Positions 25,413-38,095 are shown, counted from the stretch's first letter. The stretch is DNA of 64,000 nt from Enoplolaimus lenunculus (GCA_030248215.1 JASANG010001073.1:204561-268560); one strand, 5' to 3'. Notes: generated from the letters alone by a model not told the origin. Numbers and translations: made by a program.

Positions 25413-25512
25413 TGTTCCGTTGGAAAATTGCCAAAGGTTTACCAGAGGTTGGCTGCCTTTGTGCGATAAATTGATTTTGCTTCGAAAACTTTGTCATCTG
25501 CGTCTAAATCGC

Positions 25513-25687
25513 GGCTCATGTAAAGATGAAAGGGGGACGTTTTCCTGTGGGACTGTAATATTGTAAGCTTTAGCTTTAGACTAATTTCTTGGTTAGACTT
25601 ATGCTTAGATATCAACTCATCCTTACGCGTTGGCTTCGGCTTCGGCTTAGGCGTACTATTGTTACGGCCCTGTTCTATACATTGGCC
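25513..25687 (-). mobile_element. TTAGGC-containing miniature inverted-repeat element
   Basis: The left end GGCTCATGTAAAGATGAAAG is an imperfect inverse of the right end CCCTGTTCTATACATTGGCC. The interior has a degenerate TTAGGC run (GGCTTCGGCTTCGGCTTAGG). The same ends recur at 55937 and 60790. It lies about 100 bp upstream of the basic protein ORF. Confidence 0.7.
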
Positions 25688-26304
25688 AAAATTGTTAACG
25701 TGATATTGCTATCACAGGTTTAAACGTATTATGCAGCAGTGGTCACGGAATGCTTAAGGTAGCCCCGATGCACGCCTGAACTAAGCTTACAAAAGACGAA
25801 ATTTGCTCTGCAGCCTTAATAATTTGTCTGATTGCAGTTCCATTCATATCCAAATGAAATGAGTGGTCCTAGTTGCAAACCCTGCCCTTAAACGTTTTGT
25901 CAGTCTAGGTAGAAGCCGGGACTTCAGAACTTTTCACTACGCAGCTGAAAAAGCTGGTATGCAGCGGTTGCTCGAACAAACTGCCGAAGGATTCCAAGGC
26001 AAGAGCCTACCACTGCACCAAGTAGCCCGCCTGTCAAACTGCTTTTTTCGTAAACTATATATGTCGACAGTATGCTTCCTGCTGGCCGCTGGCATATACC
26101 TGTACAGCGCACTGCATTATATTGGTGTGCACATAAGGGACAAGCATGTCTCACGTGCTTACACGTATAACAAAATAATTACCTATCTAAAGCAGTAATT
26201 TTACGGCGACACTGATTTCTACTAAACTTAAAAATTAATCTTTATATCCACAATCCGCGTTTACAGCCGTGTAGAAACTAGAAGGGCTATGAGCAGATGC
26301 TCTA

Positions 26305-26640
26305 CTGTGTTCACCCAAATAAGAGGGGGAGGGGTAATAAGAGGAGAAAGTCCCCATTTTGAGTCCGGATCAATTGGAGTCCCTATTCCTAATAAGAGTC
26401 CGTAAGCGGATAGAGTCCCTAAACCCTAATCAGAGTCCATAAATGTCAAATAACCCTAATTATAACGCATAAACGACTGCAGGACCAAATAACTTGAGTT
26501 TGAAACCTTAAAGCGTACTTAAACTTTGAAAGTGCATTCCTAAGTATAACCTTGTATTATCGTTCAAACCGAATAACGAGGGGGGCTTCCCTTTTGAGAG
26601 GCCAAAAAATATCAGTCTCCCCTAGGTTATTGGACAACAA
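26305..26640. mobile_element. GTGACCCGAATAAGAGG-family element, right end degraded
   Basis: It begins CTGTGTTCACCCAAATAAGA after a TA. It continues with TTTTGAGTCC, AATTGGAGTCC and AAGAGTCCG blocks in the same order as the complete copy at 27428. Confidence 0.65.
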
Positions 26641-26914
26641 ATACAAATTAATATTTTAACAAATACCTAAACATACCTCAAAAAGGCAAATTGAGCTTAT
26701 ATTTAACGTTTGTGTACAATATTCATGTTTCATATAACCAAAATTGAACTCAAGTGAAATCCCAGCTTAATTGTTAACGTTAACAGTTTGTTATTGTAAT
26801 TTTCGTTTAACGAACCTTACCATTTGCTTTGAATTATATTTTTATCAACACAACTTAATGTCGAAAGTTTAATACTTCAGTTTTATGTTATGTTTAATCA
26901 ATCTGGAGTCGGTA

Positions 26915-27124
26915 CACTGCAAAAAATGCTGAGTCAAATTGACTCTCTCCGAAATAGGCTCTACGGGACTACACAAACTGAGTCAAATTCGACTCCAATA
27001 GAATCAAATTTGACTCGCTAAATCGCACGTTTGACTCTGGTGGAGTCGAATTTTGACTCAGTTTGTGTAGTCCCGTAGAGCCTATTTCGGAGGGAGTCAA
27101 TTTGACTCACCATTTTTTGCAGTG
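26915..27124. mobile_element. Palindromic TA miniature element
   Basis: The 210-bp long inverted repeat runs from CACTGCAAAAAATGCTGAG to ATTTTTTGCAGTG, with TA flanks. It is the most complete copy of the family seen at 13711 and 21379. Confidence 0.85.
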
Positions 27125-27427
27125 TACTGATTTAGTTTCAATCCCAAAACAGTAATAATTTGATATATCAAAAAAGTTACCACCAATTTGTAAGGTTGCG
27201 TGAGCATTTTTTCTATTCCTGCCCACAAGAGGGAGAACTTTCCTGCATAAAATTTTTGGTCCATTCTGTTCTCCTCAGAGAGACTTTTTCTCCCTGAACC
27301 GCAAAGGAAAAGTTTTGTTTCATTGCGTTCTGCGAAGGCTGCCACCACTGAACTGCCCGAGTTCAAAGTATCCTCAACAGAATTTTGTGCGGTCGCTCCG
27401 ATCAAGCAGCGACAGCGCCACACTCTA

Positions 27428-27853
27428 CTGTAGTGACAGAATAAGAGGGGGTAAATAAAGGGGTCCCTATTTTGAGTCCCATTCAATTGGAATCCATATC
27501 CCTAATACGAGTCCGTAAGCGGATAGAGCCCTAAACCTAATTAGAGTCCATAAATGTCAATTATCCCTAAATATAGCGCACTCCAGGCCCAAATAAAGTT
27601 AAGCTCGAAGCTTTAAAGCATACTTAAGTTTGAAGGTAATTCCTAAGTTTAACCTTGCATTATATCGCTCAAGCTTTTGATTGAAGACCAATAAACATTT
27701 AATTTGTTGGATAGTTGCAGCACGGCATATATGTCAGTAGCGAAGGACGGCGGAGGGTGGGTTAAAAGTAAATAACTGTCCGTAACCGATTGACAGGGGC
27801 CCTGTGGAGAGACCAAATAAATATCAGCCCCCGCTCTTATTCGGGTCACAACA
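27428..27853. mobile_element. GTGACCCGAATAAGAGG-family element, complete
   Basis: The 426-bp element has imperfect terminal inverted repeats (CTGTAGTGACAGAATAAGAG and CTCTTATTCGGGTCACAACA). TA flanks both sides, suggesting a Tc1/mariner-like non-autonomous element. It contains several GAGTCC-centred sub-repeats. Confidence 0.75.
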
Positions 27854-28097
27854 GTACACTAAGTTACTTATTACTGAACACTTCTGTTAAATATATAAAA
27901 TAACTTTGATGCTGTGTTTTCGTGGCCTAGTATGAGCAGTCGATGTTGTTCTTCGAGTCTCTTCGCCTTGCAGTGTGCCCGGAGGAGCGGTAGCCCCCTG
28001 ATTGAACAATAAACGTGCCCATACCGCAGTGTTCTATGAAGGAGGAAGCGAAATAGTGTTGTAGAGTTTTACGTTGAAATGGACAATAGGTGTTCTA

Positions 28098-28326
28098 AGG
28101 GTTGTGCCATACTTTTTTCAACGTGCGGCGCTGTCCGTCACCCTTACGGTACCGTCCGGCGCCGACCGTCACCGTGCGGTATTGTACGCAAATAACTCAC
28201 GTACGATGACGTATGGTGACGGACGGTGACGGATGGCGCCGTACTGGTGACGGATGGTGACGGACGGCGTTGTACGAGCGACGAACGGCGACGGACGGCG
28301 CCGTACGTCGAGTATAGCGCAACCCT
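28098..28326. mobile_element. GC-rich foldback element (ACGG-type)
   Basis: Short inverted ends (AGGGTTGTGCCATAC and GTATAGCGCAACCCT) enclose a CpG-rich palindrome of GTGACGGACGG and its inverse. Its composition is unlike the AT-rich surroundings. A related copy is at 56569-56794. Confidence 0.7.
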
Positions 28327-28660
28327 AACAATTTTATCATTTTCAAAAAATATACAAACATCAATCGATTTTGAGTCTGTAGTTCAAAAGTATAGCCATT
28401 TGCTTGCAGAATGCACTATTGATAATACTTGTGTCAGATTTCATATTTGACGCATTTGTCAAATTTATCTTCGAAAATCATTCCGCTCACAAGTAGAATA
28501 TTTCCGTATGCTGTATATATTTATATATTTTGTTTCCTGTGGTCTATGATATATTTCACGGCAGCAGACGGATGTTGCCTCAGTTATAAAATAACACGTA
28601 CGCCAGCTTTCACATATATATTTTACTGTGTATTTAATGAAAAAATTCTTACTTAGTATC

Positions 28661-28935
28661 TATAACCCTTTCACTCATAGAGTATACTATGAGCAACTAA
28701 ATACAATAATGTAAGAGCAATACACACCCTGTGACCAGTGTTCAAGGTTTATAACATATAAGCGCAGTGCAAAATCTCCACAAAACGTGAGAGCCTACTC
28801 GGGCTCGAGCGTCCAGCTCCTATAGCTCAGTGGTCATCGTAAACGCCTCCCACCCGTGAGACTGGGGATCGAATCATTACCTTGAAATTACATCTCATAT
28901 GAAATTGAAAATATTCATGTGAGAAAGGGTTAAAG
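28661..28935 (+). mobile_element. tRNA-derived SINE, family 1, diverged copy
   Basis: AACCCTTTCACTCATAG at the left, CTATAGCTCAGTGGTCATCG and GGGGATCGAATCA in the tRNA-like part, and CATGTGAGAAAGGG at the right. It is more diverged than the pair at 56851-57443. Confidence 0.65.
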
Positions 28936-30540
28936 TAATAAAATATTGTTTAAACGCATAAAACTTATAATTAATACGAAGTTACTGCTATCTGCATTAT
29001 TTTTGACAAATATTTTCAACTTTTTCTTCATTTTGCTTTACTACATCTTGCCCGGTTTTCTATTATTCACTCCTAATTTAGGTTTTATAATTCGTTGAGG
29101 CTGAATAGAACCTAAATTATACATTTCTCTGAGGGCTTGTTGATAAAAAAACTCGTTAAATATGACAGTAAAAAGCGTTATTGCGTAAACACAAATTGAT
29201 TGAAAAGGTATTCACACTGCGGTGACAGGTACTGCCCGTGACTTTGCCGCAGATTAGTTTCCGTATGTTTCATTGATTATTAAATCTCGAGGGTATGTGT
29301 ATGGTTGTTAATAGTTCAGTTCTACTGCCTCTAGTAATTTAACGGGAGTCATGGTCAAGATAAGTTCACTGTGGAACGTTTTTTAATGAATCATCTACGC
29401 TATAATGCGTACACCAATGTGGTCGCTCTCATCCTTTGCCAGGACGCCATTTTCACGCACTCTAGATTTCGCGCATTCAATGGCAGCAGGTTCACATTTT
29501 GATGTGTGGACAAACAATACACTGCTTATCCATCAATGATTTTGTCCTCACCCGCTAGGTACCATACTTTATTGTCTCGAGTCCCTAGAAAGGTACTAGG
29601 AGAAATCTATAGACTATTGGTATAAAATATGCAAATGCACAAAAAATTTTACACGTGTTTGTGTATATTTTGTAAGTGTATTGCTACAGTACCGTATTGT
29701 CCTGAGTCCTTTTAAAGGGTATTGTTTTGTCCAGAAGGGAGTACAAGGGAGTGTGGACAAGAAACTATTAGTTTTTACAGCTGTTTAATGTACTCACGCT
29801 GTTGCAACGGCGTTGATTTGCACCATGTTTCAAAGGCAGTGGGCGGAAAAATTTTCAGCAGGCGCGTGCAGTATAGCGTAGACGATCCATAAACGCGAGG
29901 TTTAAAATTTTGCTCAAATTAAAATTCGATAGTGCACGCGCAGCCAAGATTCCAAACCTTTTTACTGCCAGTATTTCAGTTTAAAAAACGACAATATGTA
30001 ATTTGCAGTCAGGATGTAAACGGATGCCTGTTTACGTTTGTGTTTCCAGTAAAAATCGGTGTCGTTTTCCATTATAGAAATACTAGAAGTTCTGATATTT
30101 TTATTCTCGATATTAATTCTAAATCATGTAAGTATAAATACGTTAATTTTTCATCACACATAATATGCTGCAATTGTTCGATATGAGATTAATGACAAAA
30201 TTCATGTAAATCTTAAAAGATTGTTTGAAATCACTATTTTTTCGTAAAATTTTGGAAAACTCGGTGAATATTTGCACTCAAAATAATATTTCTGATATTT
30301 AAGAAAAAACTTCTTACATTTGAGAAATATGATTAGCAAGGTGCACTTGAAAAGTATTTCTGTTATAACAGAAATGTTTCAAAAAACGTTTTGAAATAAA
30401 GTCTGAAAATAAGCGTTTTCCCGTTATTTTTAGAAAAATTGTCTTAAATATCAGCAAAATTTTTCATATTTGCCACAGAAAACACTTTTCTGAATAAATT
30501 CAGAAATACTTTTTTGTGTGTGCATAACTCAATTGTATTA

Positions 30541-32664
30541 TGCGTCATCCATTTTATCGTGTGCCCGCCGTGTGGAAAATTGACGCAACCAATTCCAAGT
30601 ACGGTTTTGAAAACGCTTCAAGAAGGAAATTTAATTTGAAAAAATTGGTCTAGTGGGAAATTGAGACAATTTGCAAACCGTACTAGTAAATCGAAATGAT
30701 ATTTTGAGTGTCGATTTCCCAATAGGGAATTTAAATAGGACAGCAGTAGGAAATTGAGACATTTTTAAAACTTAAATAGGAAATTGATAAGCTAAATTTG
30801 CTGTCAAAAAGGAAATTGAAAAGTCACCAAAACTGCAGTGGGAAATGGGCACCCAAATTTCAGTTTCAATTTCCCTCACGGTAGTTGAAAATCAGCAGGG
30901 CAGTGGGAAATTGAAAAAATCATAAAAGCGGAAACACTGCGGTAGGTACATGACCTTTGAACTAATCGGTGCAATAATTCGCTTTCAACTATGACGGCAG
31001 GCGTTTTCGACGTCGGAAGTGAAAGAAAGATTTATGCACTAGATAGGAATATTTGTTACAAACACGCAATTCTTTTAATGCTGTCTATAATTTTGGCCAA
31101 TGTATAGAACAGGGCTGTACAGGATTGTAGTGACCGTGTGTATATGTTCACCAGGACACATTATACGTCCGAAAAGAGCGAAAATTGCAGCATTTGTAAA
31201 TGGACTTCAGAATTGAAGCTTTGCCACGAGATTTAATGCAAAACTACATATACATCTGTTTCGGTTCGCTCACCAGGTTTCGTCCACAGTGGGGCCGGCC
31301 AAAAAAGCTGATGCAAAACTTTTTCTAGCTTCGACCTCTAATGGTCTCCTATTATTCCACGCCAAAACAGAAGCTCAAATATGCAAAAAGCTTCAAAATG
31401 CTAGCATTTTTGGGCAAACGCCGGCTAAGGGTGGGATAACCGATCACTCAGACAAGGAATGTGTTTTTTTCATTTTTTCCGGTCATAATTTTTTTCCGGA
31501 AAAAACAATCCAGGGGCGGTAACCGTAGCCCTAAGTCTAAATCTTAGCCTAAGAAGCACTAAGTATAGGAAAAAGTGGCTGACGTTTAGGGGGCGTGATG
31601 TCTGAAGTAATTGAGCACAATTCTCGATCATGGTTCTTAGTTCTGTAAACGCCTGTGAAGTCTGTCTGGTATACATTTACGTAGTAAGGTGCAACCGGAG
31701 GTGAAAAATACCGGAGCCGGAGCCGCAGGTGGGGTGAAATTAGGTAGTAAAAATGATGGCTAATTAGTTAATTTTAGCCAATATCTGCAATATGTTGTTA
31801 AGTGGTTTGGTTTTATGTTGATTTTTTGAAAAGTGACAGAAGTCAATCGAAACGAACTAAACAGATAATTTTTGCTAAATTATGCAAAACTATTAACACT
31901 CATAAATCTTCGCTCGTTTCGTCTATATTCTTAATTAGATCGTAGACACATTCGGACATAGTAAGTTCAACGTGACTATATGCGGTTTCAGTTTGCGGGG
32001 GATACCAATTGTAATCACCAATCCTTGAATCAATATACCGTCGTACTCCATAAAAAGTAACTCCAATGTGCGCAAAAAAATTGCTGTTCCAATTTTAAAC
32101 CCAACCTCAGTAAAACTGGTAGCACAAGAAACTTGACCCCAAGCGTCGAATGACCACTAACGTCAAGATATTCAAAATTTCAATCGCACAACTTCAACCT
32201 TGCGACTTGGGTGGCCCATCAAACATCATTTCTAGAAACTCTCATCCTAACCTTCTATTTGAACTTTGATTTGTAAAATTTCATCCTTTTTGGGGACAAT
32301 ATCACAAGTGAAGCTGTAAACTGTAAATTCAATTTTCGATAAGAGGGACAATATCATTTAATTGCTAAACGTTATGCTTCTCTTTCAATTTCCACTTTGG
32401 TAATTGAAGTGTCAAGGCAAAGCGGAAATTGAATTTGGAAAATGGCGCAATTTCCCATTGCCCTTGTTTAAAAAAGCGCTAGTGGTAAATTGAAGATCAA
32501 ATAATGCTATCAATTAACTACTTGAGTTTGAAAAATCGATAGCTGTGGGAAATTGAAACAGTTTTGAAATTCCATTTCCTTTTTGAAGCGTTTTTCGAAA
32601 CCGTACTTGGAAATGGTTGCGTCAATTTTTCACACGGCGGGCACACATTAAAATGGATGACGCA
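30541..32664. mobile_element. Harbinger-like non-autonomous element carrying a host gene fragment
   Basis: The 2,124-bp element has terminal inverted repeats of about 85-95 bp. They start TGCGTCATCCATTTTA and GTGCCCGCCGTGTG on the left and mirror at 32578-32664. It is flanked by TTA on both sides (30538-30540 and 32665-32667), the TWA-type 3-bp duplication of PIF/Harbinger. Sub-terminal GGGAAATTGA motifs repeat inside both arms. No transposase frame is visible. It contains a fragment of the LRR gene at 47-52 kb and a scrap of the TTAGGC-bearing repeat (about 31095). Confidence 0.75.
31902..32175 (-). pseudogene. Fragment of the minus-strand LRR gene, inside a transposon
   Basis: About 274 bp match positions 47327-47600 (the 3' part of the last exon) with few differences, including the block encoding DYNWYPPQTETAYSHVE. 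A one-base A insertion in a homopolymer and other changes break the frame. The match ends abruptly on both sides. High identity implies a recent copy. No intron boundary is included, so a DNA or RNA origin cannot be told apart. Confidence 0.85.
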
Positions 32665-33132
32665 TTAGCAGAAAAATTAAACATCTCAAACTTGTATACT
32701 TCAATATCCGTTTTCACTTTTCGTTATTTTAATCTCATTTTGTTTCGGCTATTTTTACGGTCCGTTTGCATTCCGCTAATGGTTGTTCAATAAAGGTATT
32801 CAGAAAGCCGTTAACGCATATTAATTTGTCGAAATTAACTTTGTCCGCCGAAATGTCATTAGCCAAATTCTAGCGATTCCAAGTCGAATACAACGTTCGC
32901 GGGCAGCAAGGCTTCGAAACCGGCAATGCTCAAAATTACAAATATTTAAAATCGCTCTCATTTGCGGTTAAGTCTGAGAAACTTAAACCTATGATGAAGC
33001 CTGAGCCTAACCACAAATATGAAGGGAAATGAACAAGAGCTGTAAATTTATGTAATACACCGGTTTATAATTATTCCTGATTCCAACTATTCAACCACAA
33101 TTTGTCTTGGTACGTAACAAGCCGCATGTGAC

Positions 33133-33309
33133 CACAGTCCCGTAGCCAGCTCATCTTGTTTGGGGCGCTAAAAATTTTCAGGTGTGGCATACAAGAGCTG
33201 GTTTTCTATGATTTACAAGCAAAGCTGAAAATTTTCTGGGGGCCAAAATATTTAATATATTTCCAAGGGGGGCTGAGTGCTTCTGGCCCCCTCTGGCTAC
33301 GTGCCCGTG
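33133..33309. mobile_element. GTAGCCAGCT-family miniature element
   Basis: The left end CACAGTCCCGTAGCCAGC is inverted relative to the right end CTGGCTACGTGCCCGTG. GCTGAAAATTTTCTGGG is inside. No convincing target duplication was seen. Confidence 0.6.
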
Positions 33310-33663
33310 CGACCATTGTGCTTCAATTTATTGGACTGGAAATGAAATTGAAATTTATAAATAAATATTTACAAGCCTAAATGTTCGTTTGCAGAAACCT
33401 ATGTAGGTAGATATCAAATACTATTGAAACATGCCATTGGTATTCATTTTGATCAATGATATAATACATATTCTATCGCATTAATTTGGTTCGGTTTATT
33501 GTTCTGTGAACGGAACATTTTGTTGCAAATAATGCACACCGGCAGGAGGTATATGTTCAATTGTATGCAGGTGTATTGCTAGTTGTATAGAGTAAAAATA
33601 TCAAATGGTATCGCAGACTGTCAGCTATTATACATTTACTTCTCAGTCTTCACTTGCGCAACG

Positions 33664-33832
33664 CTGGGGCCCGTAGCCAGAGTTGGGCCAATGAGGCCCC
33701 TGTCCTCCCGAAGAATTTTGGCCCGCTTAGAAAATTTCCAACCTTGCTGTAAGTCATCGAAAACCGCTGTATGTCCCTTATGAAAATCTTTTAGCCCCAC
33801 CTAGCAAGGTGAGCTGGGTACGAGCCTGTGAG
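33664..33832. mobile_element. GTAGCCAGCT-family element, opposite orientation
   Basis: It has the same blocks as 33133-33309 in reverse order (GGCCCGTAGCCAGAG, AGAAAATTTCCAACC, CAAGGTGAGCTGGGTACG). It lies about 350 bp from that copy. Confidence 0.55.
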
Positions 33833-36800
33833 CATCAAAATCTAATATTCTAGAGGCGTCTTGTCTGCAAAGTGCAAAACAACATTACTTATGTCTAAAA
33901 TTTAAGTTTTAAGGGTTATACAGAAGTATATATGAAATGGTTTTTTATATCCACAACAAACACTATTGTATCCGACGCATGTACACATATCTGTTTATTG
34001 CTATATATATAGCTTGGAAAACCTAAAGCCTGATAAGCTCACTATAATTCTGTTTCGCTATAAACTGGTTAACTGGTTGCGCCTAGAGATCAAGTTTGTT
34101 AAAATTTGCTATTCCCAAATTTTTATTCGTATCGTGATTTGTTCACATCGGTGTATCTCTCATGGATGAGGCTCGACTGACCAAACTTCGCAGGAATTTA
34201 TAAGCAAGCAAAATTGAAAAATACAAAAACATATTTTTAACTTAATTACACGAAGGGCAAACAGAAAGTGTTTTGGCCTACCCTCGGTTAAGAAGACTGA
34301 AACCTGGTGCTGGTATCGGATAAATTTCAGAAGAAACCGCGAAAATTATAGAGACTGAACTGTTTTGGTTATTTAATAAATCTTACACTTGAATTTTTCC
34401 TAAAATCGCTTTGGAATGGCGCCACAAACAGGTTGACGCGCCTGTCAGACATTGTACAATTGAAATTTTAAAACATAAACAAAATGAAAATTGCTTAAAA
34501 TTTTTCCAACCAGATTTGGTTAAAATTAAGGCTGCAGCAGTAAAGTAAATAATTTTTGGTTTAATAAATATTTGACAACCTGCTTGGAAATTCAGTTTTC
34601 GTAGAATTTGAGCGGTGTAGAAATGTCGAGTGTGTATACTTGATTTTAAAGCAAGCATTTGTTAACTATCGTGCTGCTTGTTGATCAAAGAAGGTTTCTA
34701 CGATTCAGTTTCATTTTGTAACCGACTGTACCACAGGGTATATATTTTTGGCCGATAAAGAAAGGTAATTATTAGAATAAAAACCATGAACAAACTATTT
34801 ATATTTAAAGTCAAGGGCTATTGCAGAAAACTGCAGTGATATTTATAGTCTGCAAGATCTTAATCCAACACACTTGAAAATATACAAGTGTATAGGGCTC
34901 GGAACAAAATAGTAGGTTCTGTGCCTTTCGCATAGACTCATAGGCTAAAGTCTAAATTCATTGTTTGGCTTTAAAGTTTATATTTTATTCAGGACCTGTT
35001 TCATGCATGGTACCATTGTGTTAGATATACCTAGTGAAGGTGCGGTGCCTAAACACTCTGAATACCGAGAAAACTTGTGCTGCTTGTTCTCCGTTTTGCA
35101 GGAAACCTTGTAAATTAGCACCTACTTTTTATCAAAAAATATATTGCTTAGTTGAATCCTGAGCACACTTTCTCGCCACAACCATAAATATAAGAATAAA
35201 CCTAAGCGTCGGGTTAAACTGGCACAATTCTTTCGCAACCTTAGTGAAATCTTTGAATTACAACTATAAGGGTTAACCATAACCATAGAGCGTGCAATAC
35301 TCAAATAAACGGCGCTAGCCACAACACGAACGGTACAATAGATTTTGAACAATGTGCTCTAAAATCTCAAACTTTTTAAAGGCAAATTTTGTGACCAATT
35401 TATCAGCAGTTGCAAATTTTACATTTTGCCATTAAATTATTGCCTTTGCGTCAAATCCGAAACAAACCAAGCAAGTGAAAAGTTCGAGACCAAAACGCAG
35501 GATGAGGGGCGCGGTCAGTTCTTTACACTAAGCGTAAGCCTAAGCCTAAGCATACGTCTAAAGCAAGCGTACATTTAAACCACTAAAAAATTCGAAAACT
35601 ATGAGATAGTTTCCAATATATTACCATTAGTTTTCCGAACTTATTAATTTTGTAAAAAATTGTCTAGTTTAGATGCAGAGCAGCATGAAACGGTTGTTAT
35701 TAACACTTGTCACGCATATTTAAGTGTTATTTCGTTGTTCACAATATTAATACGAATATCGAGTTCAAAATAATAAAAAAATTATTCATTTGATGAACCC
35801 GTTGTATTGAGTGTTTTGAATACCGATTTCAAACTTCTCTGTTTAAAATTTTCTTGTACGTCAGTGAGAACAAACGAGTTTTTTATTGCGTAGACTTCAA
35901 AGGACAAGACCTTCTATTTAATGGTGTTGCCCTGACACAAAGACAACATTTTCCAACTCGCCACTCATAAATTATACACGATCGTAAAAGTAAATAAAAT
36001 TAAATCAGAATGAAGTCTTTTGTTGTTTCGAAAACTTTTTCATTTTTATACTAAATCATGTTTAACTGTTTGCAGAAGCAACGTTCACCTTAACTTTGCT
36101 ATAAACACGTTCATCTTCGCCACTGGTGAATCTGAGGGTGGGCTATCCAGGCTACGTGTGTCTCCCATTCGCAACACGGATCGAAAACTACATTGGGTAT
36201 TAAGATTTAGTACTAAAGTTGTATCTGCTTTCTCTCCCGTCACTTTGGTGTGAATTTTTTCGCCTATTATATATCGCGTTACCCTGCGAATGTAATCATT
36301 CTACATCTTGTGTTACGTTTCACAGAACAGTATGTTATATTATGGAGGGAGAATAATAGAGTTCAGTTGCTACGTCGAGATCTTTAGCCTTTGTACATTA
36401 AAATTAATTGTAGAACAGCTGCGTAGCCAAAACTTTCATTTTTGGAGGGTATAACGAATCTTGTGCACAAAAGTTTCTGACGAGCGAGTATAGCGAACGA
36501 GAAAATTTTTCTTGACATCTTAGTTCATATTCTCAAATGGATATAGCAACTATCATCACCAGCAGTTAGTAATAAGTTTTCAAACTCACTGACTGTTGCA
36601 GTTATCAAATTTTAAACAATGAACATATCGAATAACTAAGATAATACGGTGTTGTGAAAACGCATGGCCAGTGACCACGTTACCCGTTACGTTCCACAGC
36701 CATTTCAAAAACCGAGCCATATCTAACCGTCCAAATATCAATAATATAACGAATAAACTGCACGTGAGCGATATTTACGTTGATTTCAATATCTTTGACA

Positions 36801-37005
36801 TTGTAAATAAAATATTCCATCTTCTAGCAGCCTATTGAGTACGTAGAGCTTTAAATTGAGTTAGCATGTATAAACTTAGAAAAAACCTATGAATAACAAA
36901 AATTATAGCCAGTTTGCAAAAAAATTTCTGCTTACTTTTGAGGCATAAATTTTAAAACCGAGAAAACTTCATCTCCTGATTATTGCCCCATATAAAGCAG
37001 CCTGC

Positions 37006-37040
37006 CTCGTAAGGCGGGTAATTGCGCCCCGCCTTACGAG
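37006..37040. repeat. Perfect 13-bp hairpin
   Basis: CTCGTAAGGCGGG and CCCGCCTTACGAG are separated by 9 bases. The GC-rich stem stands out in AT-rich DNA. Function is unknown; it could be a remnant of a foldback repeat. Confidence 0.6.
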
Positions 37041-37476
37041 CCCTATACACCCCATGAGGACCCACGCTTCGCTAAACCGGCTTGAAGTTTCGGTCCTTAA
37101 AAACTAAATTACGGCATTGTATGCATCCAAATGTATCGAATCTATAATTTTTGCGAAATTTACGTTGAAAAACTGCATATCGATTCTACTATAATAAAAA
37201 ATTTAGTTATTTGTCCGCACAGTACCTATTTATGAGTTTTTCGACATTTTTGTTTTTATTTTCATTGCACAAATATAATTATTGTTTTTCTGTTTTTAAA
37301 GTTTCCATTTAGAAAAAGACATCTTTCAGTTCAGCCTCCAATTTTAGATTGTTTTTAGTCCGTCTTTTCTGTGCCTCAGACAATAGAGAATTCGCCGGCA
37401 ACTTTATTAAATATTTATTTTCAGTTATTTTTTATTTTTTTCTGATATTCACAATGCATATAAGCCCATATTTATA

Positions 37477-37890
37477 CTGTAGTGACCCGAATATGAGGGT
37501 GACTGATATTTATTTGCCCTCTCCAGAGGGTACTTCCTGTAAGTCTGTTAGGGACTGTGATTTATTTTTAACAGGCCCTCCTCCGCGCCATTCGTTACTA
37601 AAATATACTCGGTATTGCAAATATCTAATGAATTAAACGTTTATTCGTCTTGTGTCAAAAACTTGAGCGATAATGCAAGGTTACTTAGGAATGTACTTTC
37701 AAAACTTAAGTATGCTTTAAAGTTTCGAACACTACAATTGAGAATAATTGACATTTATGAACTCTAATCAGGGTTTGGGGACCCTATCCGCTTACAGACT
37801 TTTATTAGGGATACAGACTTCTATCGATTGAGGTTCAAAATGGGGAAAACCTTCCTATTACCCCTCCCGCTCTTATTCGGGTGATTACAA
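37477..37890. mobile_element. GTGACCCGAATAAGAGG-family element, inverted copy
   Basis: It begins CTGTAGTGACCCGAATATGA and ends CCCGCTCTTATTCGGGTGA. The interior runs in reverse relative to the copy at 27428. Confidence 0.7.
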
Positions 37891-37925
37891 TCATTTAAAA
37901 ATCTAGTAAGGTTGGCGGAAAGAAC

Positions 37926-38095
37926 CAATATATAGAACAGGGACGTTACAGTAGTATGCGCATATTCCTGCGTCTAAGCCTAAGACTATGCCTTAGCGTA
38001 AGAATGTGCTTACATCTAAGCCTAAGCCTAACCTAAGTCTAAGCAAAAAATTAGTCTAAATCTTAAGCTTACTCTATTGCATGAAAGTAAACAGC
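37926..38095 (+). mobile_element. TTAGGC-containing miniature element
   Basis: CCAATATATAGAACAGGGACG is followed by several TAAGCC units, including TCTAAGCCTAAGCCTAAC, and a TTACTCTATTGCATG right block. It belongs to the same family as 25513 and 60790, in forward orientation. Confidence 0.65.

Larger units (their letters stand above)
30004..32775. mobile_element. hAT-like miniature element split by a nested insertion
   Basis: The left part (30004-30540) begins CAGGATGTAAACGGATG. The right part (32665-32775) contains CTTGTATACTTCAATATCCG and ends near TTTGCATTCC. The two parts are collinear with the uninterrupted element at 13231-13618: the sequence around CTCAATTGTATT and GCAGAAAAAT is continuous there and interrupted here. 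Confidence 0.7.

Noticed and set aside
25863-26198. A 111-codon plus-strand frame with one hydrophobic segment, and a minus-strand frame over the same place
   Set aside because: The plus frame opens with GTG right after a stop and has no nearby ATG. Neither strand shows a known motif or matching splice sites.
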